From contig NZ_AP018228.1 in assembly GCF_002368095.1 (NCBI RefSeq), positions 103,722 through 167,721 of the forward strand: 64,000 nt of DNA, given 5' to 3'. Under the pieces are notes generated by a model. The model was not told the DNA's origin, ran no database searches, and saw only the letters and a list, made by a program, of their open reading frames with translations. The stretch is from Calothrix parasitica NIES-267 (GTDB lineage Bacteria > Cyanobacteriota > Cyanobacteriia > Cyanobacteriales > Nostocaceae). Shown one piece after another: positions 8,797 to 16,557 of the stretch. Positions within the stretch are counted from its first letter, which is position 1. Every line of letters begins with the position of its first letter. A program made the translations under genes and the position numbers.

Positions 8797-10066
8797 AGTA
8801 AAACTGTGGGATGTCAGCACTGGTAAACAAATCAAAACTCTCCAAGGTCATTTAGAGGGGGTTTTTAGCGTCAGCTTTAGTCCAGATGGTAAAATCATTG
8901 CTTCTGCATCTGCTGACAAAACAGTAAAACTGTGGGATGTCAACACTGGTAAGCAAATCAAAGCTCTCAAAGGTCATTTAGAGGAGGTTGATAGCGTCAG
9001 CTTTAGTCCAGATGGTAAAATCATTGCTTCTGCATCTAGGGACCAAACAGTAAAACTGTTGGATGTCAGCACTGGTAAGCAAATCAAAACTCTCAAAGGT
9101 CATTCAAGCTGGGTTTATAACGCCAGCTTTAGCCCAGATGGTAAAACCATTGCTTCTGCGTCAGATGACGATACAGTAAAACTGTGGGATGTCAGCACTG
9201 GTAAGCAAATCAAAACTCTCAAAGGTCATTCAAATTCAGTTTATAGCGTAAGCTTTAGTCCAGATGGTAAAACCATTGCTTCTGCATCTAGGGACGATAC
9301 AGTAAAACTGTGGGATGTCAGCACTGGTAAGCAAATCAAAACTCTCAAAGGTCATTCAAATTCGGTTTTTAGCGTAAGCTTTAGTCCAGATGGTAAAACC
9401 ATTGCTTCTGCATCTAGGGACGATACAGTAAAACTGTGGGATGTCAGCACTGGTAAGCAAATCAAAACTCTCAAAGGTCATTCAAATTCAGTTTATAGCG
9501 TAAGCTTTAGTCCAGATGGTAAAACCGCTGCTTCTGCATCTAGGGACGATACAGTAAAATTGTGGGATGTCAACACTGGTAAGCAAATCAAAACTCTCAA
9601 AGGTCATTCAAGCTGGGTTTATAACGCCAGCTTTAGCCCAGATGGTAAAACCATTGCTTCTGCGTCAGATGACGATACAGTAAAACTGTGGGATGTCAGC
9701 ACTGGTAAGCAAATCAAAACTCTCAAAGGTCATTTAAGCTGGGTTTTTAGCGTAAGCTTTAGTCCAGATGGTAAAACCATTGCTTCTGCATCTAGGGACC
9801 AAACAGTAAAACTGTGGGATGTCAGCACTGGTAAACAAATCAAAACTCTCAAAGGTCATTCAGATTCGGTTCGTAGCGTAAGCTTTAGCCCAGATGGTAA
9901 AACCATTGCTTCTGCGTCAGATGACAAAACAGTAAAACTGTGGAACTTTGATCTAGAAAATTTACTAGCTCAGGGGTGTGATTGGGTACGAGATTATCTC
10001 AAAAATAATCCCAATGTCAGTAATGAAGACAAGGACTTATGTGATGTCATTGGTAGTGGGAAATGA
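8797..10066 (+). pseudogene. Segment 4: WD40 blades 5-14 and C-terminal tail
   Basis: This segment completes blade 5 and encodes nine more blades, then the tail NFDLENLLAQGCDWVRDYLKN (read as two parts) that commonly closes WD40 domains of cyanobacterial nSTAND proteins. The native stop TGA is at 10064-10066. Blades 8 and 12 are identical in protein sequence, as are most parts of blades 9-11, showing repeat shuffling within the gene. Confidence 0.85.
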
Positions 10067-10317
10067 AGCTTGTTAGAGATTGTGTTTTAATCCACGAAAG
10101 GTTGCAGAATTTGAGTTTGATACATAAAACTTAATTAAAGAATTACAAAGTAAGCAATAAGTAAGAAACGATTTGTTACTGGTGCGGTAAAAAGCCCAGC
10201 GTATAGGGCTTCCAATCACCATAACCTTGTTCCCCGGTTATACAGCATCGGTAATAATCTTTAAAAAACCAACAGATTTAGATTAGCGTCTACAGTAAAA
10301 CTGAGTTTATAATCTAT
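10067..10317. other. Convergent intergenic region
   Basis: About 250 bp separates the convergent WD40 gene and the DUF6398 gene. I see no gene, only weak A/T-rich sequence. Confidence 0.3.
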
Positions 10318-11352
10318 CTACTCAAAATCTGCGTATTGAGGGGGACTAACTCCAATACGCTTAGTAACTTTGGGATTTTTGGAGGATTTAGCTTTTTCTG
10401 TAATGTCTACTACATCAATTTGATGCCACCAATCATCGCCAAAATCGAACCAATAGCCAAAAGCTTCATCAATAGATAGTTCCAGAGAAGCGATAGTTGT
10501 ATTAGACACATCACCTGCAAGTGGTTCGGTGGATAATTCTTGTTTCAAACCATATCTTCTCGCATTGGGGTCTTGCGGTCCACGACCTCCCATTTGAAAC
10601 TCATACATATGCTCATCTTCTCGGTCGAAGGCTTTGAAAATAATTTTATGAAGGTCTTCGAGAGTATTATCGCCCCTAATCTCAATGGTTCGAGATACCT
10701 CCGGATTTTCTTCTATAAATTCAGAACTAACTGGACCATCGATTAAAAACACATCCAATAAATACACAGCATTGGGTTTGTATGCTTTTTTCTTATTTTG
10801 ATGGAGCGATGTTTCAATCTCAATTACATCTTCTAATTTGTTATCTTCTGGTATATAAGGGATAAAACCTTTTACATATGCTACTTCCTGAACTTCTCTG
10901 GGAACAGAACGAGCATCCAAAATCAATCCATCCACAGAAATCATCCAAGCTAGTGGGTTTTCGTCCAACTTGCTGGGTAAACACCAATCAGGGTGCATCT
11001 GATGCATCTTCAAGGTTTCTCTCACCTGCTTTGATTTTGACTGTCCAGTGCTGGGACTCACATCAAACCATTCGTACATTTCCTTTGCACTAACATGAAT
11101 ATTTTGAGAAGTATCAAATAGAAAATTGACCATACCAATAGCATGGGTAATACCACAAGCCCAAGTCTTTTCCTTACCTCTTGCTAAGGGAGATGGTCTT
11201 TTCCGACACAAAGCGGCGGTTGCAAAGCGAATCAACTGGGCATATTCTGAACCCAAGTATTGTTTGGCAAAATCATCTGTTATTGCTACTATGCCATTAA
11301 ATTTTTCTTGCATGGTACTGGGGATTTTTTCTGATTTCTTTGCCTTTGTCAT
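10318..11352 (-). CDS. DUF6398 and pRiA4b ORF-3-like domain protein
   Basis: This protein is 344 aa from the ATG at 11352, chosen because the 29 residues in front look unlike coding sequence. The N-terminal half (QEKFNGIVAITDDFAKQYL to WMISVDGLILDARSVP, read in parts) matches the pattern of DUF6398. The C-terminal half (VYLLDVFLIDGP, then IIFKAFDREDEHMYEF and FGDDWWHQIDV) matches the plasmid pRiA4b ORF-3 fold. These fusions are common on plasmids and in accessory islands; their biochemical role is unknown. It stands alone, transcribed toward the WD40 gene. Domain recognition is from memory of the family pattern. Confidence 0.7.
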   Translation of the reverse strand: MTKAKKSEKIPSTMQEKFNGIVAITDDFAKQYLGSEYAQLIRFATAALCRKRPSPLARGKEKTWACGITHAIGMVNFLFDTSQNIHVSAKEMYEWFDVSPSTGQSKSKQVRETLKMHQMHPDWCLPSKLDENPLAWMISVDGLILDARSVPREVQEVAYVKGFIPYIPEDNKLEDVIEIETSLHQNKKKAYKPNAVYLLDVFLIDGPVSSEFIEENPEVSRTIEIRGDNTLEDLHKIIFKAFDREDEHMYEFQMGGRGPQDPNARRYGLKQELSTEPLAGDVSNTTIASLELSIDEAFGYWFDFGDDWWHQIDVVDITEKAKSSKNPKVTKRIGVSPPQYADFE

Positions 11353-11439
11353 ACTTTTGCCCAGATTTGCTTTGCTTATGTAAAGTTTTTGGAAATCAGC
11401 AACAATATAATAATATTTGGCTTCAGTTGTTGAAATCAA

Positions 11440-11890
11440 GCTAGTGTTAATAAATTTTACCTACGATTTAAGTTTTTCTTTCGTAAAGGCAAGCAAACAA
11501 TTGTCAACGAAGGTGACAAAGTATCAAGACACCAGAGGTGCGAAAGCAGATGAGTATAAAAGATTATGCAAGCTTAGAAGATGTGAAAAGTGAGAAAGTT
11601 GATGGCACATAGCCGAAAGAGGCTTAATGCTATAAATACTTAAATTCCAGTTATTTAGAACATTAATTCCATCTCAAATGTAGAGATTAATAAGCCCATT
11701 TCAAGGGCATATAGTAACATTCTCAGGAAGCATCGAAAGACTAATGAGTAGCGTATAAGTTTAAATATTATAAACATTCTCCTTCATATTAGATTCCACA
11801 AGATTAATTAAGTAATAAGCGTCCACAGCAATTAATATTAATTAAATGGCAGTTATAATCTAGAACGAAAATGTCTATATGATAATTTTT
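11440..11890. other. AT-rich intergenic region upstream of the parM-like gene
   Basis: No credible ORF is visible. The region is AT-rich, lies between a divergent gene pair, and abuts the GTACCC repeats. A plasmid origin or promoter region is possible but nothing specific supports an origin. Confidence 0.3.
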
Positions 11891-11995
11891 GTACCCATAA
11901 GTACCCTAATGGGTACGAATAATTTAAACTGAGAATCATGACGTAACAATAAGGGTTTGAGGCGATGAGAACCGAAAGTGTACCCAATTGTACCC
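11891..11995. promoter_or_regulatory. Phased GTACCC repeats: candidate partition site/operator
   Basis: Five GTACCC hexamers lie before the parM-like gene: 11891, 11901 and 11911 (inverted) as one cluster, 11980 and 11990 as a second. Starts within each cluster are exactly 10 bp apart, about one helical turn. Ribbon-helix-helix ParR-type proteins bind such phased repeats, which serve both as centromere and as operator. The second cluster falls inside the longest possible parM frame, which is why the later ATG at 12004 is preferred as start. Confidence 0.6.
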
Positions 11996-12003
11996 AGGTC
12001 AAA

Positions 12004-12990
12004 ATGCCCAGCAAAAACCGTAAATTATTTAAAAGTGTAGTTGACTTGGGCAATCACTGGATTAAAGCTTATGTGGAAGGCTACGACTTTTTGAGAGAAC
12101 CAAGTTGGTTTAGCCGATGTTTAACTAATACTTCTGATAAATTACCTGGTCATGTGCGCTACGTCAATGGAGTCCGAGAAGACTTAATTGATACTTGCTG
12201 GCTTGTCGGTAATCAAGCTGTGAGGTCTGGTAGCTCCGACCTCATGAGATTAGTAGAAGACTACACAGGGAAATCTTCTCTATGGCTTGAATATTTCTTG
12301 GGAACCTTAGCGCATCTCCCACAAATTAATTCTCAAATGGAATTAGAAATTATCACCACCTGTAACGACGTTCAACGGCATGAACCCGTTATTAGAAAAA
12401 ATGAAGGGGTTCACACAGTAGAGTTGCGCGGTATCCCTTCTGTTGTAACTATTAGAGTCAAATCTGTACTACCTGAAGGTATTGCGGCTTTAAAATCTCA
12501 AAAGCTACAGGGGGCTGTAACAATCTGTGATATTGGTGGTGGTAATACTTCAATTAGTCGCTTCTACAATGGAGAACCTAACGGGGAAGTGGAAGTTAAA
12601 GATTTTGGTGCAGAATACTTGATAGAACGAATTGCGGCTAGTTCCGAATTAAAAGCGCTAATTGAGCAACCGCCAAGTAAAGATATTATTAACCGCAGTC
12701 TTGAAGTTGGTATTAAGTCCAAGAACAAAAAGCCTTGTTTGGTTTATGGTGATTCTAATATCAACTTCTATAAGGTGTACGAAACCGAGTTACAGGATTT
12801 TATTAATTGCAGATTGCGGGAAATTATAAAAAAACTTGAAAATTATAAGCTAACTGGTGACAAGGTTTTAGTTATTGGTGGTGGTTCTAAGTTACCTTTG
12901 TTGAGCGCTGCTTTAAAGAAAAAGGGTTTTTTAATTTCAGATAACGGCGCATTTGATAACCTCGTTGGTCTAGTGGTAGAGGTCGCGTAA
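12004..12990 (+). CDS. parM: ParM/StbA-like actin-family plasmid segregation ATPase
   Basis: The protein is 328 aa from ATG 12004. Actin-fold motifs appear in order: phosphate-1 SVVDLGNHWIKAY, phosphate-2 TICDIGGGNTSI and the adenosine motif KVLVIGGGSKLP. Plasmid actin-like proteins polymerise to push plasmid copies apart, using a ParR adaptor bound at a centromere. The stop overlaps the ATG of the next small gene (TAATG), and phased repeats lie upstream, giving the classical parC-parM-parR order. The gene symbol is by family only; sequence divergence from R1 ParM is large. Confidence 0.8.
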   Translation: MPSKNRKLFKSVVDLGNHWIKAYVEGYDFLREPSWFSRCLTNTSDKLPGHVRYVNGVREDLIDTCWLVGNQAVRSGSSDLMRLVEDYTGKSSLWLEYFLGTLAHLPQINSQMELEIITTCNDVQRHEPVIRKNEGVHTVELRGIPSVVTIRVKSVLPEGIAALKSQKLQGAVTICDIGGGNTSISRFYNGEPNGEVEVKDFGAEYLIERIAASSELKALIEQPPSKDIINRSLEVGIKSKNKKPCLVYGDSNINFYKVYETELQDFINCRLREIIKKLENYKLTGDKVLVIGGGSKLPLLSAALKKKGFLISDNGAFDNLVGLVVEVA

Positions 12991-13247
12991 TGGCTGATAA
13001 AGTCAGGATAAAAAAATATCAACAGCCCAAAGTTAAACAATGGAGTCAAGCCTTAGAAATTCCAGAAAGTCGGTTTGTGGAAGATGCTATAAGCTTCTAT
13101 ATCCGATACCTCGAAGGGAAACAGCAAATTGATATAAACCCTATAACAGTTAATCTCACCCCAGTCCCTGTTATGGAAGAATCCCAAGAACAACTGGGTG
13201 AAGATATAGAAAATTTAGAAGAATTTACTGGGGGAATTGAATTGTAA
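12990..13247 (+). CDS. parR: ParR-like ribbon-helix-helix adaptor
   Basis: This 85-aa protein overlaps the actin-like gene by one base. The N-terminal half, with VRIKKYQQPKVKQWSQALEI (basic strand) and then FVEDAISFYIRYLEG (two-helix part), fits a ribbon-helix-helix DNA-binding fold. The C-terminal half is acidic and proline-containing, as expected for the tail that contacts the filament. The inferred role is binding the GTACCC repeats and autoregulation. The role is assigned mainly from size, fold pattern and position after a ParM-like gene. Confidence 0.7.
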   Translation: MADKVRIKKYQQPKVKQWSQALEIPESRFVEDAISFYIRYLEGKQQIDINPITVNLTPVPVMEESQEQLGEDIENLEEFTGGIEL

Positions 13248-13269
13248 ACTTAAAAACTAGTGAACGAGC

Positions 13270-13395
13270 AGTTTTTACTTGAGAAGCTCCTCAATTCTGT
13301 TGTGATTTTCACTGCCCGTAACGTTACGGGCAATTTGACCATTATCCCCGTGTTCCAGTCTTTGCAATAGTTTCACCACTTCCTCTAATTTTTAT
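13270..13395 (-). pseudogene. parB fragment
   Basis: About 125 bp here is a diverged copy of the middle of the downstream parB gene (compare 14830-14950). Read on the minus strand it gives EEVVKLLQRLEHGDNGQ, ARNVTGSENHNRIEE, matching parB residues in order but with no start or stop. It carries one copy of the 18-bp palindrome. It is probably a leftover of duplication or recombination around the partition locus. Confidence 0.75.
13314..13331. promoter_or_regulatory. 18-bp palindrome, candidate parS copy 1
   Basis: GCCCGTAACGTTACGGGC is a perfect palindrome. This copy lies in the parB fragment between the parR-like and hypothetical genes. Recurrence near parB suggests a ParB-binding site. Confidence 0.5.
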
Positions 13396-13400
13396 TTGAG

Positions 13401-14051
13401 ATGTCTAAACACGATACTTGGGCAACAGTTGCTAAAGATTCTTTACTGGCAGAATCAGCAAAATTCTTTCCTCAAGAAGAAATCCCTTTAAGAGACCCGT
13501 TTCCATTTCCGTTAAGTGCTAATGGACAAACTACTATAGATTTTTACTTAATAGACGTGGAAAGAATTGAACTTTATCAATACTCAGAGTTGAGAGCAGC
13601 TTATAACTTTAGACTCAGATTGTCGGATAAAGAATTGACAGAATATATTCGTAAAAATGGTGGTTTTCCTATTCATATGAACTTCGTTTATCAGAAATTT
13701 TATGGAGCAGAAAGTTACCAAAGAATGATTGAATTTATGGATTTTATAGAACAAAACCCAGAACCAAGCAAGCAGAAATATATTGCTTTTTGTGATGACC
13801 AATATAATAGATGGATTGTAGGGAATGAGGAACCCAGTCCTTTACCCAAGACTTTTGAAGAATACGACCCGCGATTTCAAACTCCTGAGTTAGAAATGGC
13901 TTTAGTTAAAAAGCAAATTGAAAAAGAATTAGCTGATTATTCTTACTTAAATGTACCTACTGTCAAACCCTCATTTGATTTTTTGAATAAAATTGATTCA
14001 AATGACAGCGACGAATTAATTGATTTAGATGAATTGTTTGGAGATGACTGA
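13401..14051 (+). CDS. Hypothetical plasmid protein
   Basis: This is a 216-aa protein of no family I recognise. It has no signal peptide or membrane segment. The C-terminal end is strongly acidic (SNDSDELIDLDELFGDD). Two features stand out: an aromatic-rich central part (IHMNFVYQKFYGAESYQRM) and a run of ELEMALVKKQIEKELADY that may form a coiled coil. It overlaps the start of the next small gene and sits between the two partition loci, so a plasmid maintenance role is possible but unproven. Confidence 0.6.
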   Translation: MSKHDTWATVAKDSLLAESAKFFPQEEIPLRDPFPFPLSANGQTTIDFYLIDVERIELYQYSELRAAYNFRLRLSDKELTEYIRKNGGFPIHMNFVYQKFYGAESYQRMIEFMDFIEQNPEPSKQKYIAFCDDQYNRWIVGNEEPSPLPKTFEEYDPRFQTPELEMALVKKQIEKELADYSYLNVPTVKPSFDFLNKIDSNDSDELIDLDELFGDD

Positions 14052-14379
14052 AGAATTTGTTGTCAGTTGTGGAAAACCAATAAAAAAGCTTATGTCACCA
14101 GAGTTACCAAAAACAAACGAGTCTAAACCTTACCAACCCACCCCCGAACAACTTGAAAGATGGAAGCGACTTGATGAACATGACGGGGCGATAGCTGGAA
14201 GAATGCCGCCAGAAGAAGAGCAAGCCCGGATTTTCAAGGAATTTTTAGAAACTGATTTGGTCACAGACCAGCTTGAGAAAGTACGCGCTCACAAAGAGAA
14301 ATTATTGAAGAAGTTGAAATCGGCGGAAGAATATGAGCAGTTATTGCTTGAGAAAATAGAGGAGCGGAAATTGAGGTAA
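14044..14379 (+). CDS. Small plasmid protein of the RWKRxDE-GR family
   Basis: The protein is 111 aa from ATG 14044, whose ATGA overlaps the stop of the preceding gene; an ATG at 14092 is the alternative and fits its paralogue better. Motif: YQPTPEQLERWKRLDEHDGA then AGRMPPEEE, followed by a predicted coiled coil rich in Lys and Glu (KEKLLKKLKSAEEYEQLLLEK, in parts). The protein at 16558-16821 has the same plan, including the KLLKKLKSAEEYEQ block. Function unknown. Confidence 0.65.
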   Translation: MTEEFVVSCGKPIKKLMSPELPKTNESKPYQPTPEQLERWKRLDEHDGAIAGRMPPEEEQARIFKEFLETDLVTDQLEKVRAHKEKLLKKLKSAEEYEQLLLEKIEERKLR

Positions 14380-14441
14380 AAATAGACTGGGAAAGAGGTA
14401 GAAACTTTTGCAAGCTAAAGTAACAGCTAATTTATCCAATT

Positions 14442-14459
14442 GCCCGTAACGTTACGGGC
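14442..14459. promoter_or_regulatory. 18-bp palindrome, candidate parS copy 2
   Basis: A perfect copy of GCCCGTAACGTTACGGGC with extended TTG/CAA flanks lies 4 bp past the parB stop codon. It is the only copy in clearly non-coding DNA and the strongest parS candidate. Confidence 0.55.
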
Positions 14460-14463
14460 AATA

Positions 14464-15393
14464 TTATTTTATAAGTGCTTGCATCTGTGAAAGCAGCTTT
14501 TCTATCTTGGCTTTCTTCTTTGGATCTTCAAGTGCTTTAGAGTCTTTGAGTAGGCGAAGGGTTGTAGTTACTTTCTCTTTGAGTGGGGAAGTAGTTACTT
14601 GAGTTTTAGCCCCACTAAGCTCTTTAACTTTTTCTCTAATTTGGTTCAAAGAAAGATTGTTTGAAAGCGCTTCGTCCAATAACTTTTTTCTGGCTTCCCC
14701 GTTTTTAACTTTATTAATTTCCTTGGCTTTAGTGTACTCAATTCTTCCCCCGCGCAAAGCTTGCAGAAGTTCTGGTGGTAAGTTTAATAAAGGAAGCCGA
14801 TTGCGAAGGAATGACTTCCAACTCATTCTTCCAGTAGAGTTAAAGACCTCCTCAATTTTGTTATGATTTTCACTGCCCGTAACGTTACGGGCAACTTTCC
14901 CTTTCTCCTCATGTTCTAGTCGCTGCAATAGTTTCACCACTTCTTCCTTTTTTTCACCTAGTCGCAGTGATAACAGTTCCAGTATCCCCTCAGTTTCCTC
15001 CAAAGGGTTTAAATCCTCCCGTTGCAGGTTCTCAATTAACCGTACCTGAGTAGCGGCATTATCGTCTAAATCTAGAATAATTACGGGAATTTCTGTACGT
15101 CCAGCAATTTGGGAAGCTTTGAGTCTTCGCTCTCCGGCGATAAGTTCGTATTTGTCATCCTTGGGGCGTACCAGCAGTGGCTCCAGTATGCCGTGTTCGT
15201 GGATTGACTCAGCTAAGGATTCTAGTCTTTCGGGGTCAAAGTAGCGACGCGGTTGAGAATCGGGCAGCTTTATTTCTGAAACAGGTATTTGATTTTTGTT
15301 GGCTGGAATAACGTTGGCTTCCTTAGCTATGTATTGCCCTATAACATTAGATTTCATTTTCTGAGTAGGTTTAGCTGACTTATTTGGTGGCAT
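14464..15393 (-). CDS. parB: ParB-family partition protein
   Basis: This is a 309-aa ParB. The N-terminal ParB/Srx CTPase-type domain is clear: LPDSQPRRYFDPERLESLAESI, LEPLLVRP, LIAGERRLKASQIAG and LIENLQREDLNPLEE. A central helix-turn-helix region (GRMSWKSFLRNRLPLLNLP) and a basic C-terminal region follow. It binds parS and loads ParA-dependent segregation. It follows parA with a 14-bp overlap, so they are one operon. The coding sequence itself holds a palindrome (ARNVTGS codons) identical to the candidate parS outside the gene. Confidence 0.92.
   Translation of the reverse strand: MPPNKSAKPTQKMKSNVIGQYIAKEANVIPANKNQIPVSEIKLPDSQPRRYFDPERLESLAESIHEHGILEPLLVRPKDDKYELIAGERRLKASQIAGRTEIPVIILDLDDNAATQVRLIENLQREDLNPLEETEGILELLSLRLGEKKEEVVKLLQRLEHEEKGKVARNVTGSENHNKIEEVFNSTGRMSWKSFLRNRLPLLNLPPELLQALRGGRIEYTKAKEINKVKNGEARKKLLDEALSNNLSLNQIREKVKELSGAKTQVTTSPLKEKVTTTLRLLKDSKALEDPKKKAKIEKLLSQMQALIK
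14875..14892. promoter_or_regulatory. 18-bp palindrome, candidate parS copy 3, inside parB
   Basis: GCCCGTAACGTTACGGGC encodes the ARNVTG part of ParB on the minus strand. ParB genes carrying their own binding site are known elsewhere; here the alternative is that the palindrome merely reflects codon choice in a conserved NVTGS motif. Confidence 0.45.
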
Positions 15394-16138
15394 CTATTTT
15401 ACTGGCAATCTTTTTAAGTATTTTAATAGCAGAGTGTTTTTTATCATACAATGCCAGAGGTAAATTTTCCTCCGAAGCATCAGCAAAAGCTATAGCTCTT
15501 GGAATTGGAGGTAAAACTGGGGCAATCTGAGCTAAATTTTCTTCTAAAGCCTGCATTGTTCTTGATTCCTGAGCAGTACGTCCATCAAACATTGTTGGCA
15601 CAAAACCAGCAATTTGCAGTTCGGGATTTAGCTGTTCTTTGATTTGAGCAACAGTGGTTAGTAACAGTTCAGTTCCTTTGAAGGATTTGTACTGACACTG
15701 GATTGGAACTAGCAAGTGAGTTGCCGCAGTCAGTCCAAGAATTGATAATAGTCCCAAGGAAGGTGGGCAATCAATAAGAATATAATCGTAATCGTCTTTG
15801 ATTGGGGACAGGACGTTTTTAAGCTTTTGTTCCCTGGCAAAGGCTGAAATCAGTTGCATCTCGGCAGCCGCTAAATTAATGTCAGCAGGAACCAGGGTCA
15901 TGCCGTTAATTGTTTCCGAATATGGAGTAATGGGTTTACCATCAGTAATTGAATCCCCGATTGTAATTTCCAACTCATCCGGGTCAAGTCCCATAAAAAT
16001 TGTCAAAGATGATTGGGGGTCTAAATCAATTAGTAAAACTTTTCGTTTCTTCTGGGTTAGGTGGTAGCCGAGGTTCTGAGTAAGGCTCGTTTTCCCTACG
16101 CCGCCACTTTGATTGAAAAGTGCAATTATTTTTCCCAT
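15380..16138 (-). CDS. parA: ParA-family partition ATPase
   Basis: This is a 252-aa ParA/MinD-type ATPase. Motifs: deviant Walker A NQSGGVGKTSLTQNL near residues 9-23, Walker A' LIDLDPQSSLT, and Walker B YDYILIDCPPSLG. The small size without an N-terminal HTH fits type Ib plasmid or chromosomal-type ParA. It acts with ParB to position plasmid copies on the nucleoid. The first gene of the parAB operon, its upstream 420 bp should hold the promoter. Confidence 0.93.
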   Translation of the reverse strand: MGKIIALFNQSGGVGKTSLTQNLGYHLTQKKRKVLLIDLDPQSSLTIFMGLDPDELEITIGDSITDGKPITPYSETINGMTLVPADINLAAAEMQLISAFAREQKLKNVLSPIKDDYDYILIDCPPSLGLLSILGLTAATHLLVPIQCQYKSFKGTELLLTTVAQIKEQLNPELQIAGFVPTMFDGRTAQESRTMQALEENLAQIAPVLPPIPRAIAFADASEENLPLALYDKKHSAIKILKKIASKIDATK

Positions 16139-16557
16139 TTTGTTTCTTTAGAGGTGTGAATGGGGTGTATGAGATTTGTGAGATTTGTGAAAAATTTGGT
16201 AGAGAATTGAAGGATTTTTGCGTGATAGTTCTTTTAGAAATAAGCCCTTCAAGCTCTTATTAAGTCGGGATTGTATGCCTTCTATTATTAGTAATTCTAT
16301 TATTGGATTAGGAGTAATTTACAGGTTACTATAACAGAATTTCTGCTTTATAGATATGCTGTTAGGGTAATATTCCCAACTTTTTGAGTTTTTGAAATGT
16401 ACTCTTAACTTCATTATTCCCTACCTAATCTACTTAGGCATAGGTTATGGTGGTGGTTGATAAATTTATTAATAAAAAAACCCCTATTGAAAATAATAGC
16501 GGCAATTTTATAGTAAAAAGTTTGAGTTCTAAACATATTCCAAGAGCTTTAAACTTA
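16139..16557. other. Region upstream of parA
   Basis: About 420 bp of AT-rich DNA separates parA from the next minus-strand gene and should contain the parA promoter. I noted a short direct repeat (GAGATTTGTGAGATTTGTG) near 16170. No ORF is supported. Confidence 0.3.

Larger units (their letters stand above)
6556..9953 (+). repeat. 14 near-identical 126-bp WD40 repeats (split by an IS)
   Basis: Fourteen blades of 42 residues each follow the pattern H-x(4)-SFSPDGK-SAS-x-D-T-VKLWDV-TGKQIK-L-KG. Blades 1-5 (first part) are before the IS at 7134-8787 and the rest after it. Most of each blade is identical even at the DNA level. Differences concentrate at the four residues after the conserved His, the residue pair after the following Val, and the residue before the Asp in SAS-x-D. 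Fourteen blades would form two seven-bladed propellers. High identity implies recent amplification or gene conversion. Confidence 0.9.
1352..10066 (+). pseudogene. Trypsin-nSTAND-TM-WD40 conflict protein, interrupted by three insertion sequences
   Basis: One gene is spread over four segments: 1352-2378, 4228-4470, 5504-7133 and 8797-10066. Removing the three insertion sequences plus one copy of each target duplication gives 4170 nt, exactly 1390 codons, with no internal stop. Order in the reconstructed 1389-aa protein: trypsin-like domain (H36 in TCAHVV, D87 in QEDIALLE, S162 in GFSGTPVW); nSTAND1 NTPase (P-loop GRSGSGKSS near 258-266, Walker B VVDQFEE, sensor-like LRADFY); one membrane helix near 672-697; a helical linker; 14 WD40 blades from about 775; and a short tail. 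Members of this architecture are thought to sense a ligand through the repeats and activate the protease through the NTPase. As it stands the gene cannot make a full-length product. Confidence 0.9.
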
